64,000 bases of DNA. It comes from Nemania diffusa (taxonomy: Eukaryota; Ascomycota; Sordariomycetes; Xylariales; Xylariaceae). How positions within the stretch are numbered: the stretch's first letter is position 1; each line of letters begins with the position of its first letter. Location of the stretch: the NCBI GenBank assembly GCA_038501195.1, contig JBBPUQ010000008.1:3482501-3546500 (forward strand), in the 5' to 3' direction. Position numbers and translations under genes: made by a program. Positions 11,842 to 24,200 of this stretch are shown here, piece after piece. The notes beneath the pieces are model-generated. The model was not told the origin of the DNA. It was given only the letters and a program-made list of their open reading frames with translations, and did no database searches.

Positions 11842-11958
11842 ATGTCCCTAGGCCCACTTGCTGGTATTGTTAACTCACCGTACATGGGTGTCGAGGAGAC
11901 GCAGGTTGAGGAGTCATCGGCTGTGATTCAGCAGGTTGAAAAGGTTGAAGAGCCGTAG
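11842..11958 (+). pseudogene. Short acidic reading frame, possible terminal exon
   Basis: A 38-codon frame runs from an ATG at 11842 to a TAG at 11956. It contains GVEETQVEESSAVIQQVEK and ends VEEP, rich in Glu, Val and Gln. It follows the broken coiled-coil frame by 135 bp on the same strand and could be the last exon or a fragment of the same ancient gene. There is no family match, and it is too short to stand alone. Confidence 0.22.
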
Positions 11959-12399
11959 ATCGCATGGTTGGGAGTAGGTTTGCGCAAATAACCTAGTCAT
12001 CTGGCAGCAGAGACATTTCCCTCGAACTTCCCACAGTCATTAATATCAGGTATGCCCATTGTCCGAACTTGTACTTCTAGACCAGCACAAGTTGGTTGTT
12101 CCAGTCCCACAGGCTGCCGTTAGCTGCTCTGGTGGACTTATACATTCCACCGTCTATGTCTCTATGAACCTGTCAACAAACGACGAAGGTGAATATTGGG
12201 AAGTTCGTAAAATATTATTTTGAATAACTTGAAGTACTGAAATCCAATGCAAACATGCAAGTCTAAGCCTACTTAACACACCCTCTCTTTTCTACATGCA
12301 GGGTTGCCCGTACTCTCATAATATAAAGCCACATTTGATGGTAAAAGGGTTTGGCAACTTCCTATGGTTCGTCCCTTGGGGACTTGTATTATTCTTGGC
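11959..12399. other. Non-coding gap downstream of the papain-like gene
   Basis: The 440 bp probably contain the 3' untranslated region of the minus-strand gene that ends at 12400. No other feature is seen. Confidence 0.45.
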
Positions 12400-13383
12400 T
12401 TAGCGTGTCATCTGATTCTGCATTTGGATCTGTTGTATCTGCATCTGCTGTTGTATCTGGACTTGTTGTTGTATCTGTATCTGTTGTTGAATCTGGTTCT
12501 GCAACGCAATCTGGCTCTGCGCGTGAATATGCTGGTGCATTGCGTGTAGATTGTGCTGGACCTGTTGCTGGTTTTGAGCGTTCATTTGTCCCTGTGCGGC
12601 AGATCTATTCGCCGCGATGATCTCATCTGGCGTTGGGATCTCCAACACTTGAGCTTCTTGATATTCTGTCTTGGTGTTGTCGTGGAACCATCCCCAGTCC
12701 AAGGCCTTTGCGGAGACGACTCGATCGGCGAAGGTCCGTAGAAAGCCTTGGCAATTGTTCCAGACGATATTGTATGTACCGAACCGAGCCATGACCTCGT
12801 CACAGATCTTTTTGAGCTCTTCAGGCTCCTTTTCGGTCCAGCCGATGAGACAGACGTAGTAGCCGTCGACGTCTGGAATCTTGCGCTCCGCTATCGCGGC
12901 CTCTCGCTTTTCCTGGTCGATCGTCCAAGAATCGATGTTGGCCCTGTAATTCCCATTCGACATGTCTCGCCGGAGCTCGTATTTGGTGTTTTCGATGATA
13001 AGCACCCAATGCTTGAATCGGCCATTTTGAACATATCGGGAGAACCAGATATGCTTGCCCTTGGTCGTGTCGTCTTCCTCGGCTTTGCGCTTCTCGACCT
13101 CAACCCTCATCCGTTCGTCTTTCTTCGCGACTTGTCGCTTGTACTCTTCCTCGAGGCCTTGTTGGGATATGGCATTGTATCTAACGGTGTGATGACGTCG
13201 ATAAATAATCCAAATGATGTTGAAGACAACCACTACCCCGATAATTACAAAGACCGCGATAAAAATTATAGCAGCCATCGGGACAAATATATGTATGAGT
13301 TGCTGATGCTTGGTATTAGGAGAGATGTTGGGTGATAGTGGGTTAAAATGAGATGAGAAAAGAACGAGGAAGTAAGTAGCCAA
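12400..13383 (-). CDS. Membrane-anchored papain-like (NlpC/P60, LRAT or PPPDE-like) protein with Gln-rich tail
   Basis: An uninterrupted 327-codon frame. Residues 36-61 (MAAIIFIAVFVIIGVVVVFN and on) form one strong transmembrane segment followed by Arg-Arg. Met36 (13278) is an alternative start that would place this segment at the N-terminus and may be the true one. A charged helix follows (about 77-105). The core contains FKHWVLII with His125 and TYNIVWNNCQGFLRTFADRV with Cys211 in an Asn-Asn-Cys-Gln context. His upstream and NC downstream is the circularly permuted papain-like layout of NlpC/P60, LRAT and PPPDE proteins; which subfamily, and whether it is a peptidase, acyltransferase or deubiquitinase-like enzyme, cannot be told. 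The last 60 residues are Gln/His/Met-rich, with QIQQQ repeats. No introns are needed. The start lies only 405 bp from the transposon border. Confidence 0.82.
   Translation of the reverse strand: MATYFLVLFSSHFNPLSPNISPNTKHQQLIHIFVPMAAIIFIAVFVIIGVVVVFNIIWIIYRRHHTVRYNAISQQGLEEEYKRQVAKKDERMRVEVEKRKAEEDDTTKGKHIWFSRYVQNGRFKHWVLIIENTKYELRRDMSNGNYRANIDSWTIDQEKREAAIAERKIPDVDGYYVCLIGWTEKEPEELKKICDEVMARFGTYNIVWNNCQGFLRTFADRVVSAKALDWGWFHDNTKTEYQEAQVLEIPTPDEIIAANRSAAQGQMNAQNQQQVQHNLHAMHQHIHAQSQIALQNQIQQQIQIQQQVQIQQQMQIQQIQMQNQMTR
12403..12501 (-). repeat. Coding low-complexity Gln/Ile tract (QIQQQ repeats)
   Basis: The C-terminal 33 codons of the papain-like gene are made of repeats such as QIQQQ, QVQIQQQ and MQIQQ, spelled mostly with CAG/CAA and ATT/ATA codons. 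Such tracts vary in length between strains by slippage. They may act as a low-complexity interaction tail. Confidence 0.8.
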
Positions 13384-13787
13384 GATGCTCGCGTCAGTAA
13401 TACGGTCTAGTACATTTTAAGATATTTTCTGGCTGGGGTGCTTCTTCGTCAAGCGACAACATGGTTCCCAATAGTCCTATCGCAGGGTTTAACTGATTTC
13501 GGTTAGGGTACCAACGCTAAAAGTACCCTGGCTGATGTTATTTTTATCATGCTCGTGGGTTCGAATCCTATGGCCCCCCAACAGCAAGCAACATGCATAA
13601 AGCCCACACTGTCGCTTGGTGTGGCTGGCAGAAGATTATGGGGTTTGCTCCATATAGCCGGAGGTTTTCTACCTTAAGTACTTTTAGTAAGCTAATTATG
13701 TTTGGTTGTAATTAAAACAAGCTTTAGGAGCTCAGGAGCTCTGCAGATGTACATGGTTGTGTACTTAGGGCTTAGTGCAGCGATTAT
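13384..13787. other. Promoter region of the papain-like gene, with a hairpin and T-loop-like motif
   Basis: This 404-bp gap lies between the minus-strand gene start and the transposon border. It holds a perfect 7-bp inverted repeat (AGGGTAC at 13505-13511, GTACCCT at 13523-13529). It also has GGGTTCGAATCC at 13557-13568, a match to the tRNA T-loop/B box. No tRNA can be folded around it because no 5' acceptor strand pairs with GGCCCCC. It may be a decayed tRNA or a tRNA-derived SINE end. Confidence 0.4.
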
Positions 13788-14075
13788 TGTTAGATTTAAG
13801 TTGTACCAAACAAGCGTGAGGCTCGGGTATAAAAAGTGTCAGATTTGGTGCATACTTTAGTGCCCTAGGGAGGAGATATTGTTGGATTTAAGCCTTTCCT
13901 AAGGAGCTTCAAGCCCGTGTGTAAGAGGTGTTGGATTTTGAGCCTTTTGTAAAGAGCTTAAGGTGTCAGATTTAGTGCTTTTGCAAATGATCTTTTCAAT
14001 AGTAAGCAGTAAGCTTTAATAATAAATGTAAAGCTTTAATATTGTTGTTGTATTAGTTAAATGTGTATATAAAAC
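13788..14075 (+). repeat. Array of partial LTR-A 5' ends at the AT-block border
   Basis: Decamers like the terminal TGTTAGATTT of LTR A begin at 13788, 13837 (TGTCAGATTT), 13880 and 13929 (TGTTGGATTT) and 13964 (TGTCAGATTT), ahead of the LTR itself at 14076. The 13880 unit continues for about 48 bp as a close match to LTR A (AAGCCTTTCCTAAGGAGCTT, then AAGCCCGTG). The 13929 unit matches for about 35 bp. The 13788 unit ends GGGTATAAAAAG, a good TATA box at the place where LTR A has GTGCATAAAAAA. Spacings are 49, 43, 49, 35 and 112 bp. These units are only lightly RIP-mutated. Confidence 0.7.
14005..14027 (+). repeat. 23-bp match to LTR C
   Basis: AGCAGTAAGCTTT followed by AATAATAAAT matches LTR C near 27,640 (AGCAGTAAGCTTT, GGCAGTAAAT). 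The differences are all G-to-A or C-to-T. It is probably a scrap of an LTR-C-family copy, but it is short. Confidence 0.3.
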
Positions 14076-14259
14076 TGTTAAATTTGAGCCTTTCTTAAAG
14101 AGCTTGAAGCCCGTGCATAAAAAACGCATATTAATTATATAAACAATATAGCTAGTATTAAATAGTTTATATAACATATAAAAAAAGCTTATTAAATAAT
14201 TGCTTTAAATTAAAGCTAGTTATTAATATAACACTAAAATATATATATTAAATTTAATA
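14076..14259 (+). repeat. LTR A, left copy
   Basis: It begins TGTTAAATTTGAGCC and ends at TTAAATTTAATA, aligning without length change to the right copy. The first 50 bp keep normal G+C (AGCTTGAAGCCCGTG), while the rest is converted to AT. Differences from the right copy are overwhelmingly C/T and G/A, the RIP signature. Confidence 0.85.
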
Positions 14260-17200
14260 ATTAAAAGTTTTATTAATTTTTATATTTTATTAAATAATGA
14301 ACTATATATATATAACTAATAAAATTGTTAAAATAACAACTTTTATTATAATTACTTTTTATTTTTTTAATAATTTTTATTTATAAAAAAAAAACTTTAT
14401 TATAAAAATATATAATAAAAATTTATAAATTTATTTAATTTTTAAACTTATATAAGCTTTTTAGTTAAAACAATTAAATATATTAACAATAGTAAAATTT
14501 ATAAATATAAATACTGACTTTTTTAATATATCGATTATTAAAGTTATTACTTTTTAGCAAATATTTTATTTAGCTATTAAATAAAACTATAATATAACAA
14601 TAAAATATTATAATATTTATTAAATAAAACTTATTAAATTTATTAAATAAATATATAAAACAATATATTTTAACTATAAATTAATATATATAAAAATAAA
14701 TAAAATAATTAATAAATAATATAATAAATTAAAAAAGCTTAATATAATAATATAACAAGTTTTTAAGTTTAAATATAAACAAAAATATAAAAATTTTATA
14801 TATTTAATAACAATAAAGTTTATTAAAAACTTTATTAAATAAATTAATAAATAACTAAATAAAATTATTAAAACAAATATTAAAAGTACTAATATTATTA
14901 AATTTTTTAAACTTATTATTAATTTTAAAAAAGTTTTTTAAACTATTTACTTTATTTAAATTATTAAAATTTAAAATATTTATAGCGTTAAAATTATTAG
15001 TAATATATTAAATTATTATATTATAATTTTTAAACTATATTATAAAGCAATAATTTTAAATGTTATAAAAACTAATAAAAAGTTTATAAAAAAAAAAGTA
15101 TTTTTTATATTTTAAAAAAAACAAAATAAAAATGAATTTATTAATTAAAAGTAATAAAATTGTTAAAAATAGTTTTGTTAAAAAAAAAAAAAGCAAAAAT
15201 GTTATAGCAATTTTAAGCGAAATAAACAATAAAAAAATATTTAAAAAAGTTTGCAAAATAATTTTTATAAACGTTTTAAAACAAATATTTATATAAATAA
15301 CAAAAAAAAATTTTTTAATATTATTAACTATATAATATATTATAAATATTATTTAATAATTAAATGCTAGTTTAGTTTTTTTAAAAATAAATTTAATAAT
15401 TAAATTTTAAATATAACTATTAAAAAAATTACTAAACTATAATTAAATATTAATAAAACTATAAAATAAATAATAAAATATATAAAATAATAGTATAAAA
15501 AAAAAAGCTTAAAAAAAATAAATTTAAAACTACAAAAAAAAAAGATTAATTTTTAAAACTTTTAATAGTTTAAATTAAAAACGCTTTTAATTTATAAAAA
15601 AAAAACTTATTAATTTATTTATTAAAAAATTTAGCTATAATAAACTTAAAAACTTTATTATATATTTTTAATATATTAAATTGTTTTTTAAATTTAAAAA
15701 AAACTAATTTTAAAAATATAATAATAATAAAAAATAATATAATTTATATATATAACTATAAAAAAATCGATATAAAAATTTAAAGCTTAAAAAAATATAT
15801 TATATATAAGTTATATAATATAACTTATTATTTAAAAATAGCTATAAATTTAATATTTTTATAAACTTTAAATTATATAAAAATTTATTAAAAAAATAAA
15901 CTTAAGTTTAATTTTTTAAAATATTGCTAAAAAATATTTTTATATTTTTTAATTTATATATATAACTAATATATAATAAAATATTTTTTAATACAATTTA
16001 TAACTTATATTTTTTATATATAAAAAAACTTGTTAAATTTTTATATAAAAAAGTTAAAAATTAAAACAAATTTATATTATTAATATTAATAGCTTAAATA
16101 TTTAAAGCTTAAACTATTAAAACAACTATTAATTTATATTAAAAAAATAATAATTATATTATATTTTAATAATAAAATTTATACTATTAATTATATAGTT
16201 TATAATAAAACAAAAATATATTATAAAATAATATAAAACATTTATTTAAAAATTATAAAAATAAATATATATTTAATAATTAATTTTTATAAATATAATA
16301 AATTTAATTAAAAAAAATATTTTTAAAAAATAATATTAATAATTAATTAATATTTAAACTATATATAAAATTATTATATTAATAATAAATTTGTAAATAT
16401 TATATAAATAGTTTTTAAAAACTATATTAAATATATAAACTATTATTTTAATATTAAAATAAAAACTATTAAATATAATAGCAAATTTATTAGTTTAAAA
16501 CAAAAAACTATTTATTTTAATAAATTAATTATTAAAAAATATAGTATTATTTTTAAAATTTTATTATTATATAGTTAAAATTTTAATAATAAAATTAAAA
16601 AAATAAAAGTTATTATTAAATTAAAAATAAGTTTTATATATAATAATTATAAACTTTTTTTATTTTTATAAATTAAAATAGTTTATATAGTAGTTTATTT
16701 ATATAATTAAATATTTAAATAAATTAATTATTAATAAATTTTTTATAAAAAGTTTTATTTTTATTTTAATAATTTATAAAATATAATAAGCTATAAAAAA
16801 AACTTATTATTTATTTATTTAAAAGTTTTTAATTATATAATATTTGTTATAACTTAATAAATTAAACAAAAAAAATATAAACATTAAAAATTTAATTTTA
16901 AAATTTAAATAAACTATTTAATAAATTATTAGTTTATTAATATTTATTATATATAATTATTATAAAAAAATAAAATAATTATTATTAAAAATATAACTTT
17001 TAATAAAAATAAATTTTTTAATAAAAACTTAAATAAATTTAAAAATAAACTTTTTAAAGTTTTTTTAAAAGTTTATAAAATATTAATTAAAAAAATTATA
17101 TATTAAAATATTTTTAAATTAAATAAAAATATAAAAAACTACTTAAAAAATAACAAATATAATAATATATTATTAAAAAATATATTAAAAATTTTTAATT

Positions 17201-19087
17201 TTATAAAATAAAAAAAAAACAAATTTATAATTAATATTTTAAAAAATTATTTAAAAAAAATATACTTTTATATAAATATTAAATTTAAACTAAAACTTTT
17301 AATACTTTTTAAATTTTTTTTTGTTATATTATTAAACTTAATAATTTTTTAACTTAATTATTTTAATTTTTATTTAAAAAAAAAATATATTAAAAATAAA
17401 TTATAAATTTAAATTAAAATATTATTTTTTAATTTATTATAAAATAATTGAACTATTTATTTTTATTTAATAAAACTTTATAATATATTATATATTAATA
17501 ACAAACTAATAATAAAAATATAATAAATTTATTTGTTAAAAAATATTATATATAATTATAATAATTTATTATAAATATTTAATATTATAAAAAGTTTTAT
17601 TAATAAAAAAAAATTAGCTTTTAAAAAAATTTATAAAAAAAAAACTTTTAAATAAATTACAAACTTTTTTAAAGTTTATATATATATAAACAATTAATTT
17701 TAAATATTAAATATTAAAAATAAATTAATTAATACTTTTTATAATAAAATATTATAAATATTAAATATTAATAAAATTGTTTAAAAAAAAAAAAAACTTT
17801 TAAACTATTTAACTACTATTAAAAAACTTACTTTTAAAAACTGCTATTTTAAAAAATAAAAATTTATTATTAAAACTTATTTTTTTTATTAAAATAATAT
17901 AACAAACTTGTTAATTATTTATTAAAAAATCATTTTTACAAAATTAAATATATATATTTATAAAATTATACTAAAATAAATATTTAAAAAAAAATTCTAA
18001 AAAGCTTTTTATAAAAAAGTTTAATATTTAATTATATATAAATATATATATATAAATTTAATAAATATAGCTATTATAACAAATATAAAGCTTATTTAAT
18101 AGTATAAAAAAACTAACAATTTAATTATAATAAAAAAAATACTTATATTAATATATTAATAAAAAAATTATTTAAAACATTAATAACTATTATTATTAAA
18201 TTTAATTTAAAATTTAAACAATATAATATTATAAATATATTTATTAATATTAAATTAATTAAAAAAGTTTATATATATATATTATTAAATTATTAAAAAC
18301 TTAAAACAATAGTTTAATTATAACAAACTTTATATAAATTATAAAAAATTTTTTTATTATAATAAAAAAAACTTATTAAATTATTTTATAAAATAAAATT
18401 TATTTTTATATTTTATAAACTTTATTATTTTTTAAAAAATAAAATATTATTATTTATTTATATTAACAATATAATAATAATTTATAAAAAAAAAACTAAA
18501 AAATAGCTAACAAAATAATTAAAGCTTTAAAAACTAAATATAATTTTATAAAAAAAAACAATTTATAATAGTTTTTAAAAATAAAAATTATAAAAAATAA
18601 ACAAAAAAGCTTTTTATAATTTTTTTAAACTTTTTATATTAAAAAAATTACTAAATTAAAAAGCTTAATATTTAATATTTACTTAAATATTTTAATAAAA
18701 ACTAGCAAACTTTTTTTTTATAAAAAAATTATAACTTTAGTTAATATTTATTTATTTTAATAAAAAATAAAATTTATACTATATATTATAATAATTATAT
18801 ATTTTAATATAACATTTAAAACTTTATAATTAATTTATTTTAATTATAATTTATTATTTAAATATTATAAAATAGCTAATAAATTTTTATTTTATTTATT
18901 AAATATTTAGTTTTATATTTTATAATTTAATAATAAAAACAACTTTATAATAACTAGTAATATTTTATTTAATAATAATATTTTTAACTAAAAAAACTTT
19001 TAAACTTATATTATAAAACTTTTTAATAATATTATAAAATAAAAAATTAATAAACAAAATATAATTATTATATTTATTATTAAAACT
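14260..19087 (+). other. Left arm of element A, AT-converted interior
   Basis: This 4.8 kb of A-rich, stop-filled sequence has no usable open frame; a 66-codon Phe/Leu/Ile frame at 15,056-15,256 is a composition artefact. It should derive from the gag-pol interior of element A, but no motif is left to confirm which part. Confidence 0.6.
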
Positions 19088-19390
19088 TGTAAGAGTTAAA
19101 AAAAAACAGCTAATATAGTATATATAAAAATATTATATATTTAGAAAAAAATACTAAGTTAAAAAAAAAAAGAAAAAAAAAATTAAGTTTATAATAGCAA
19201 ATTTAATTATATATAAGTTTTTTTTTTTATAATAAATATTTTTTCTATTGTTTTAGTATTATTTGTTATATTTTTATTGTTTACTTTTTAATATAATAAA
19301 ATAAATGTTTGTTATAAAGTATAATAAATATTTTAATATATTTTTTATATATTGTTTTTTTATATAGTAAATGCAGTTTAGCTATAACTA
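19088..19390 (-). repeat. LTR B, left copy
   Basis: On the plus strand it starts TGTAAGAG and ends GCAGTTTAGCTATAACTA. It aligns over its whole length with 32,780-33,082. Shared stretches include ATATATTTAGAAAAAAATA and ATTATTTGTTATATTTTTAT. Mismatches are nearly all transitions. Confidence 0.88.
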
Positions 19391-20986
19391 TTTTTTTGCT
19401 TGTTTAAAGTTTGCTTTAAATTTGCAGTAACTATAAAACTAATAAATAGTTTAAACTTTATAAAATTTAACTTTATAAAATTATATTTAATTAGATTTAG
19501 TATAGTTGTTATTTTTATAGTTTAATTTAGTTTGTTTTTTTTTAAAAGCTTTTAGCTAATATTTTAATTATTTAAATAGTTTTGCTTTGTTAAAATAAAT
19601 ATTATAATATTGTTATAGTAAAATAAAAAAGTTACAAAAGTTAATAGCAAAATATTATATATTATTTAAGTTTTAGCTTTTTTAGCTTATTTTATAAAAC
19701 AGTTTTTTATATTAAATTTATAAAAACAAAATTTTTTCAACTTTTTATTTTTTATTGTTAATATTTAAGTTTATAATTTTTCTATTTAAATGTTTGTACT
19801 TTTGTTTAAGCAGTAAATTATTTATATATTTTTATAATTGATTTATATAAAATTAATGTATTTTTTTTTATTAGTTTAATAGTTTTAGTAAATAAATGTA
19901 ATTTTTATATTTTAAAATTTTATATAATATTTATATAAAAAAAATAGTCGAGTTTGTTATTTAAATAGTTAATTTGTTTACTTTTTTTTTTTAAAATATA
20001 AACAAAGTTATTTATATTAAAATTTAGCTTTTGTTTATATTTATTAATTTGTTTAATTATTTTATTTTGTACTTTTTACATTTAATTTTTAACTATAAAT
20101 AAATATTTGTAAATTTGTTTTTTAAATGTTTATATTTTTTATTAAATAAGTTTTTTTTAAATAAAAAGTTTAACAGTTGTTTTTGTTTTATTTTTTTAAT
20201 TAAAAATTATATATATAAGTTGTTTTATAATAACTTTTTAAAAAAAAAAACTTTTTAACAAGTTATATAGTAATATAATTTAAGCATTATTTAAAACTAG
20301 CAATATTTTTAATTAGTTATTTTAAAAATAATTAATATAAAAATATAACTATTAATTAATTTATTAATATATATTTTTTATTTATTTTATTGTTTTATAG
20401 TGTTTTATAAACAAAAAATTTAGCTTTATTTTATAAATTTATAATAGTTTATTTATAAAGTTTTTAATAAATTAAAAGTTTCGATTGTTTATAATAAATT
20501 TAAGTTATTTAAATAACTAATAAAAGCTTTTATAATATATTTAAGCTATATTTTTTATTATAGCTAACAAACTATAAAATATAATTTAATAAAGTTTAAA
20601 TAAATAGTTTATTATAATAAAAATTATATTATTATTTAATTTATTTTTAAAAAAACTTTTAAAGTTAATAATAATATATTATTAAAAATAGTTTAAAACT
20701 TTAAGCAAGTAAAACTTATTTAATATTTTATTTTAAAATATTTTAATAGCTTTATAAAAGTAGTTAGCTATATATATATTAATATTTTTAAATATTTTTA
20801 ATTACTAGTATTTATTTGTTATTAATTTTTTAATTTTGTTTTTTTTAAAATAAACTATTAAAATTTAGTTATAAGCTTTTTAAATTATTTTTATTTATAA
20901 ATTGTTTATATTAGCTACAATTAAATGTTTTTTGTATATTATTAAATTTTTAAATATTTAATAATTTATTTATAATATATATTATA

Positions 20987-21231
20987 TGTTAGTATTTGCA
21001 AAAAATAAAGCTATTAATTAAATAACTTAATTATATATAAAAATCTAAATATAAAAAAAAAAAGAAAAAAAAAAGAAATTTAGCTAGTATAAAGTAATAA
21101 AAATAAATAATATATAAGCTGTTTAAAGCAGTAAGCTTTAGTAATAAATAAATTTTGTAAAAAAAGCAAAAAAATTGTAGTATATAGCTAAAATAACTAT
21201 ATAATTTATATTAACTACTATATTGTAACTA
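20987..21231 (-). repeat. LTR C, left copy
   Basis: It begins TGTTAGTATTTGCAAAAAA and ends ATTGTAACTA. It aligns with the right copy through blocks such as GAGCTATTAATTAAATAA (AAGCTATT here) and AAAGCAGTAAGCTTT. It is more AT-converted than the right copy. Confidence 0.88.
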
Positions 21232-24200
21232 CTTTTTTTAAAAAAAAAAAAATAAGCTTTTATATAAGCAGTAATTAAATTAAATACTTTTTAATAAAAA
21301 AAGAAATTACTTTAAGTATTTATTTATAAGCTTTGTTTTAAATTTTTTATTTATTATATTATTTTATAAGTTTTTTTATATTTAGTTATTAAATAGTAGT
21401 TTATTAAAACTTATTTTATATAAGTTAAATTTTATATGTTTTTTTTTTTATATAATTATTTAACGTTTTTTTTAATAGTTTTATTATTATTAAAATATAG
21501 TTTTACAAATTTATTTTTTGCTTTTATTTTTAGCTATTTTTTCAAATATATTAAAAGTTCTACTATATTTAAATAGTTTTAATAAAACTAATATAAAAAT
21601 AATACATTATTTTTAAAATTTTTAACTAAATATTATTTATTATTAATATTTTAATTTTATTATATAATTTAATATTAAAGCTTTTTATAATATAATTATA
21701 AAGTTTAAATTTTTTTAACAATAAATTCTTTTTTTGTTTTTAGCTTAATTAACTTTTTAACAAAATTTTTTAATTTTTATTTAAACAAAAAATTATTAAA
21801 GTATTTCTATAGTTTATTTATATAATATTTATTAGTTATTTTTTAAAAATTTAAAACTTTTAATATATATATATTTTTTTTATACACTAAAATTTTAAAA
21901 AGTTGTTAAATTATTAAAAAGTTTAATTTATTAAAAAGTTTATTTATAATTTACAACTGTTGTTTTTTTAAAATAAATATATAATTATTTATATCAAAAT
22001 TAAGTTTTTTTTTTTTTATTTATTTAATAAATTTTTTTTTTTTAAACTTTTTATATATTTGTTTTTATAGTTACAATATAATCTGTTATAATTTAAGCTT
22101 TTTTTTACTTTTGTTTTTAAATATATTGTTTTTATATAGTTATTTTTTTTAATTTTTTAATAATAGTTTAATAATTTTAATCAAAATAAAAAAGTATAAA
22201 AAAATTTATTTTTATTTTATAAAAAAACAACTTTATTAATTTATATAATATAAATGTTTAAATATAATTTATAGCAAAAATTTAACTTAACTAATTATTT
22301 TAAAAATAATTTATATAAAACTGTAATTTTTAATTTAAATATTTATTTATAATTTTTGTTTAATTTATTGTTTTATAATAATTTAATAATATAAAAATAT
22401 AAATAATTTTTATTAGCTTGTTTAATTTATTTATAAAAGCTAAAATAAATTAAAGTTTTTTATTAATAGTTAAAGTTTTAAATATATTAAATATTTAAAA
22501 AAAACTTTTATAATATATTTTTATAATATTTTTTACTGTTGCTTCTATTATATAAAATATTATTTATACTTTTTTATTTAACTAATTTATTATAACTAAT
22601 ATATTATTATATTTGTTGTAATTTTTTAACATTTATTTAAAATTTATAACTAAATGTTTTTATATTTAGTTTAGTACTAATAGCAATTGTAGTTTTTTTA
22701 AAGTTTTATTTTTTAATATTTTAACAAGTTAATATTTTAAATAGTTTAATATATAAATTTAACAATTTTTAAATAGTTTAAACTATTAATATTATTTATA
22801 TATTAGTTATTTTGTTTTTTTTATATTTAAATAAACTATAATTATATAGTTATAAATTTTGAAAATTAATTAAATATATAAGTTTATATAATTAAATATA
22901 ACTAGTTTTTTTTAATAAAATATAAGTTTTTTTTTTAAAGTTTACAAGTTATTTAATTTTTTGTTTTTTATTTTTTAACAATATATTTTTATAGCAAAAT
23001 TAATATAATTTTATTTAAAAATATAATTAATAAATTAATAACTTATTAACTATTTTAGATTTTTTTTTAAATTGTTTTAAATAGTAATAATAGCAATAGT
23101 TGCACTATTTGTTATTTATTTTAAATATTTTTTATTAAAAAATATAAATATAATTAAATATTGTTGTATATTTTTTTTGTTTTTTTAAATAATTAAATTT
23201 TTTTGTTTATAAAATAAAACATTTATAATAATGTTTTTTTTTTTAAGCAATAAATAATTGCAAAATTATATTTTAAAAAAAATATTATTTAATTAGCTTG
23301 TTTTAAATTAAAATACTATTTTTAACTAAAATATTTTAATATTTTATAATTTATAATAATAAAAAATAGCTTTTTTTATCGATTATTTATTAGTTTTAGT
23401 TTTTATTTTTTTAATGCTAATATTACTGCTAATAATTTTTTGTTATAAATATTATAGTTTAATTTTATATTATATAAAGTTTTAAAATAATAAGTTATTA
23501 AATATTATTTTTTTTTATAAAGCTAAAATATTACTTTTATAACTATTTTATTAAAAGTATCGGTTTTTATTTTAATAAATAAGCTATAGTTATAATAATT
23601 TAAAGTAAAAAATATAACTAAGCTTTTTTTTAAAAACTTAAAAGCTTTTTTATATTAAAAAGTTTATATAAAAAAAACTTTTTTTTTTGTTAATTAGTTT
23701 AATAGTTTAGTTATTTTACTATAATTTTTTATAAATTTTTAATAAAAGTTATAAAAATTTAAAAAAAACTATATATTTTTAATAATAGTAGAAAATTTTT
23801 ATTTATATACTATTTTAACTTTATTAAAATTTATTTATATTTTATTTATATTAATAATATAACTTAAAAACTTAGTTTTAATTATATAAAATTTTAATTT
23901 TTTTAAATTAGTTTATAAATCGGTATTTTTTAATTGTTATAATATTTTTTTTATATATTTTTTATATTTAATTAAATTGTTAAAATAAATAAAAATATTA
24001 TTTATATAAATATTATAAAAGTTATTTAAATAATTAAACAAAATATTGTTTATATATTTTTAAAATATAAAAAATTTATTAATAAGTTTAAAAAGTAATA
24101 TTTTATATTAATAAGTTTTATAATAAACATAAAAAGTAATTAAGTTTTTTTTATTTAAATTTATATAGATTTAATAAAATATTTGTTTTATATCGATTTT

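Noticed and set aside
12748..13335. 195-codon plus-strand open frame
   Set aside because: It is the antisense shadow of the papain-like gene; the minus-strand frame has the domain signature and transmembrane segment.
13557..13568. tRNA gene suggested by GGGTTCGAATCC
   Set aside because: No D-arm, anticodon arm or 5' acceptor strand could be placed, so it is kept only as an orphan motif.
15056..15256. 66-codon minus-strand open frame rich in Phe, Leu and Ile
   Set aside because: It is what AT-rich DNA gives by chance. It has no motif and lies inside the mutated element A.
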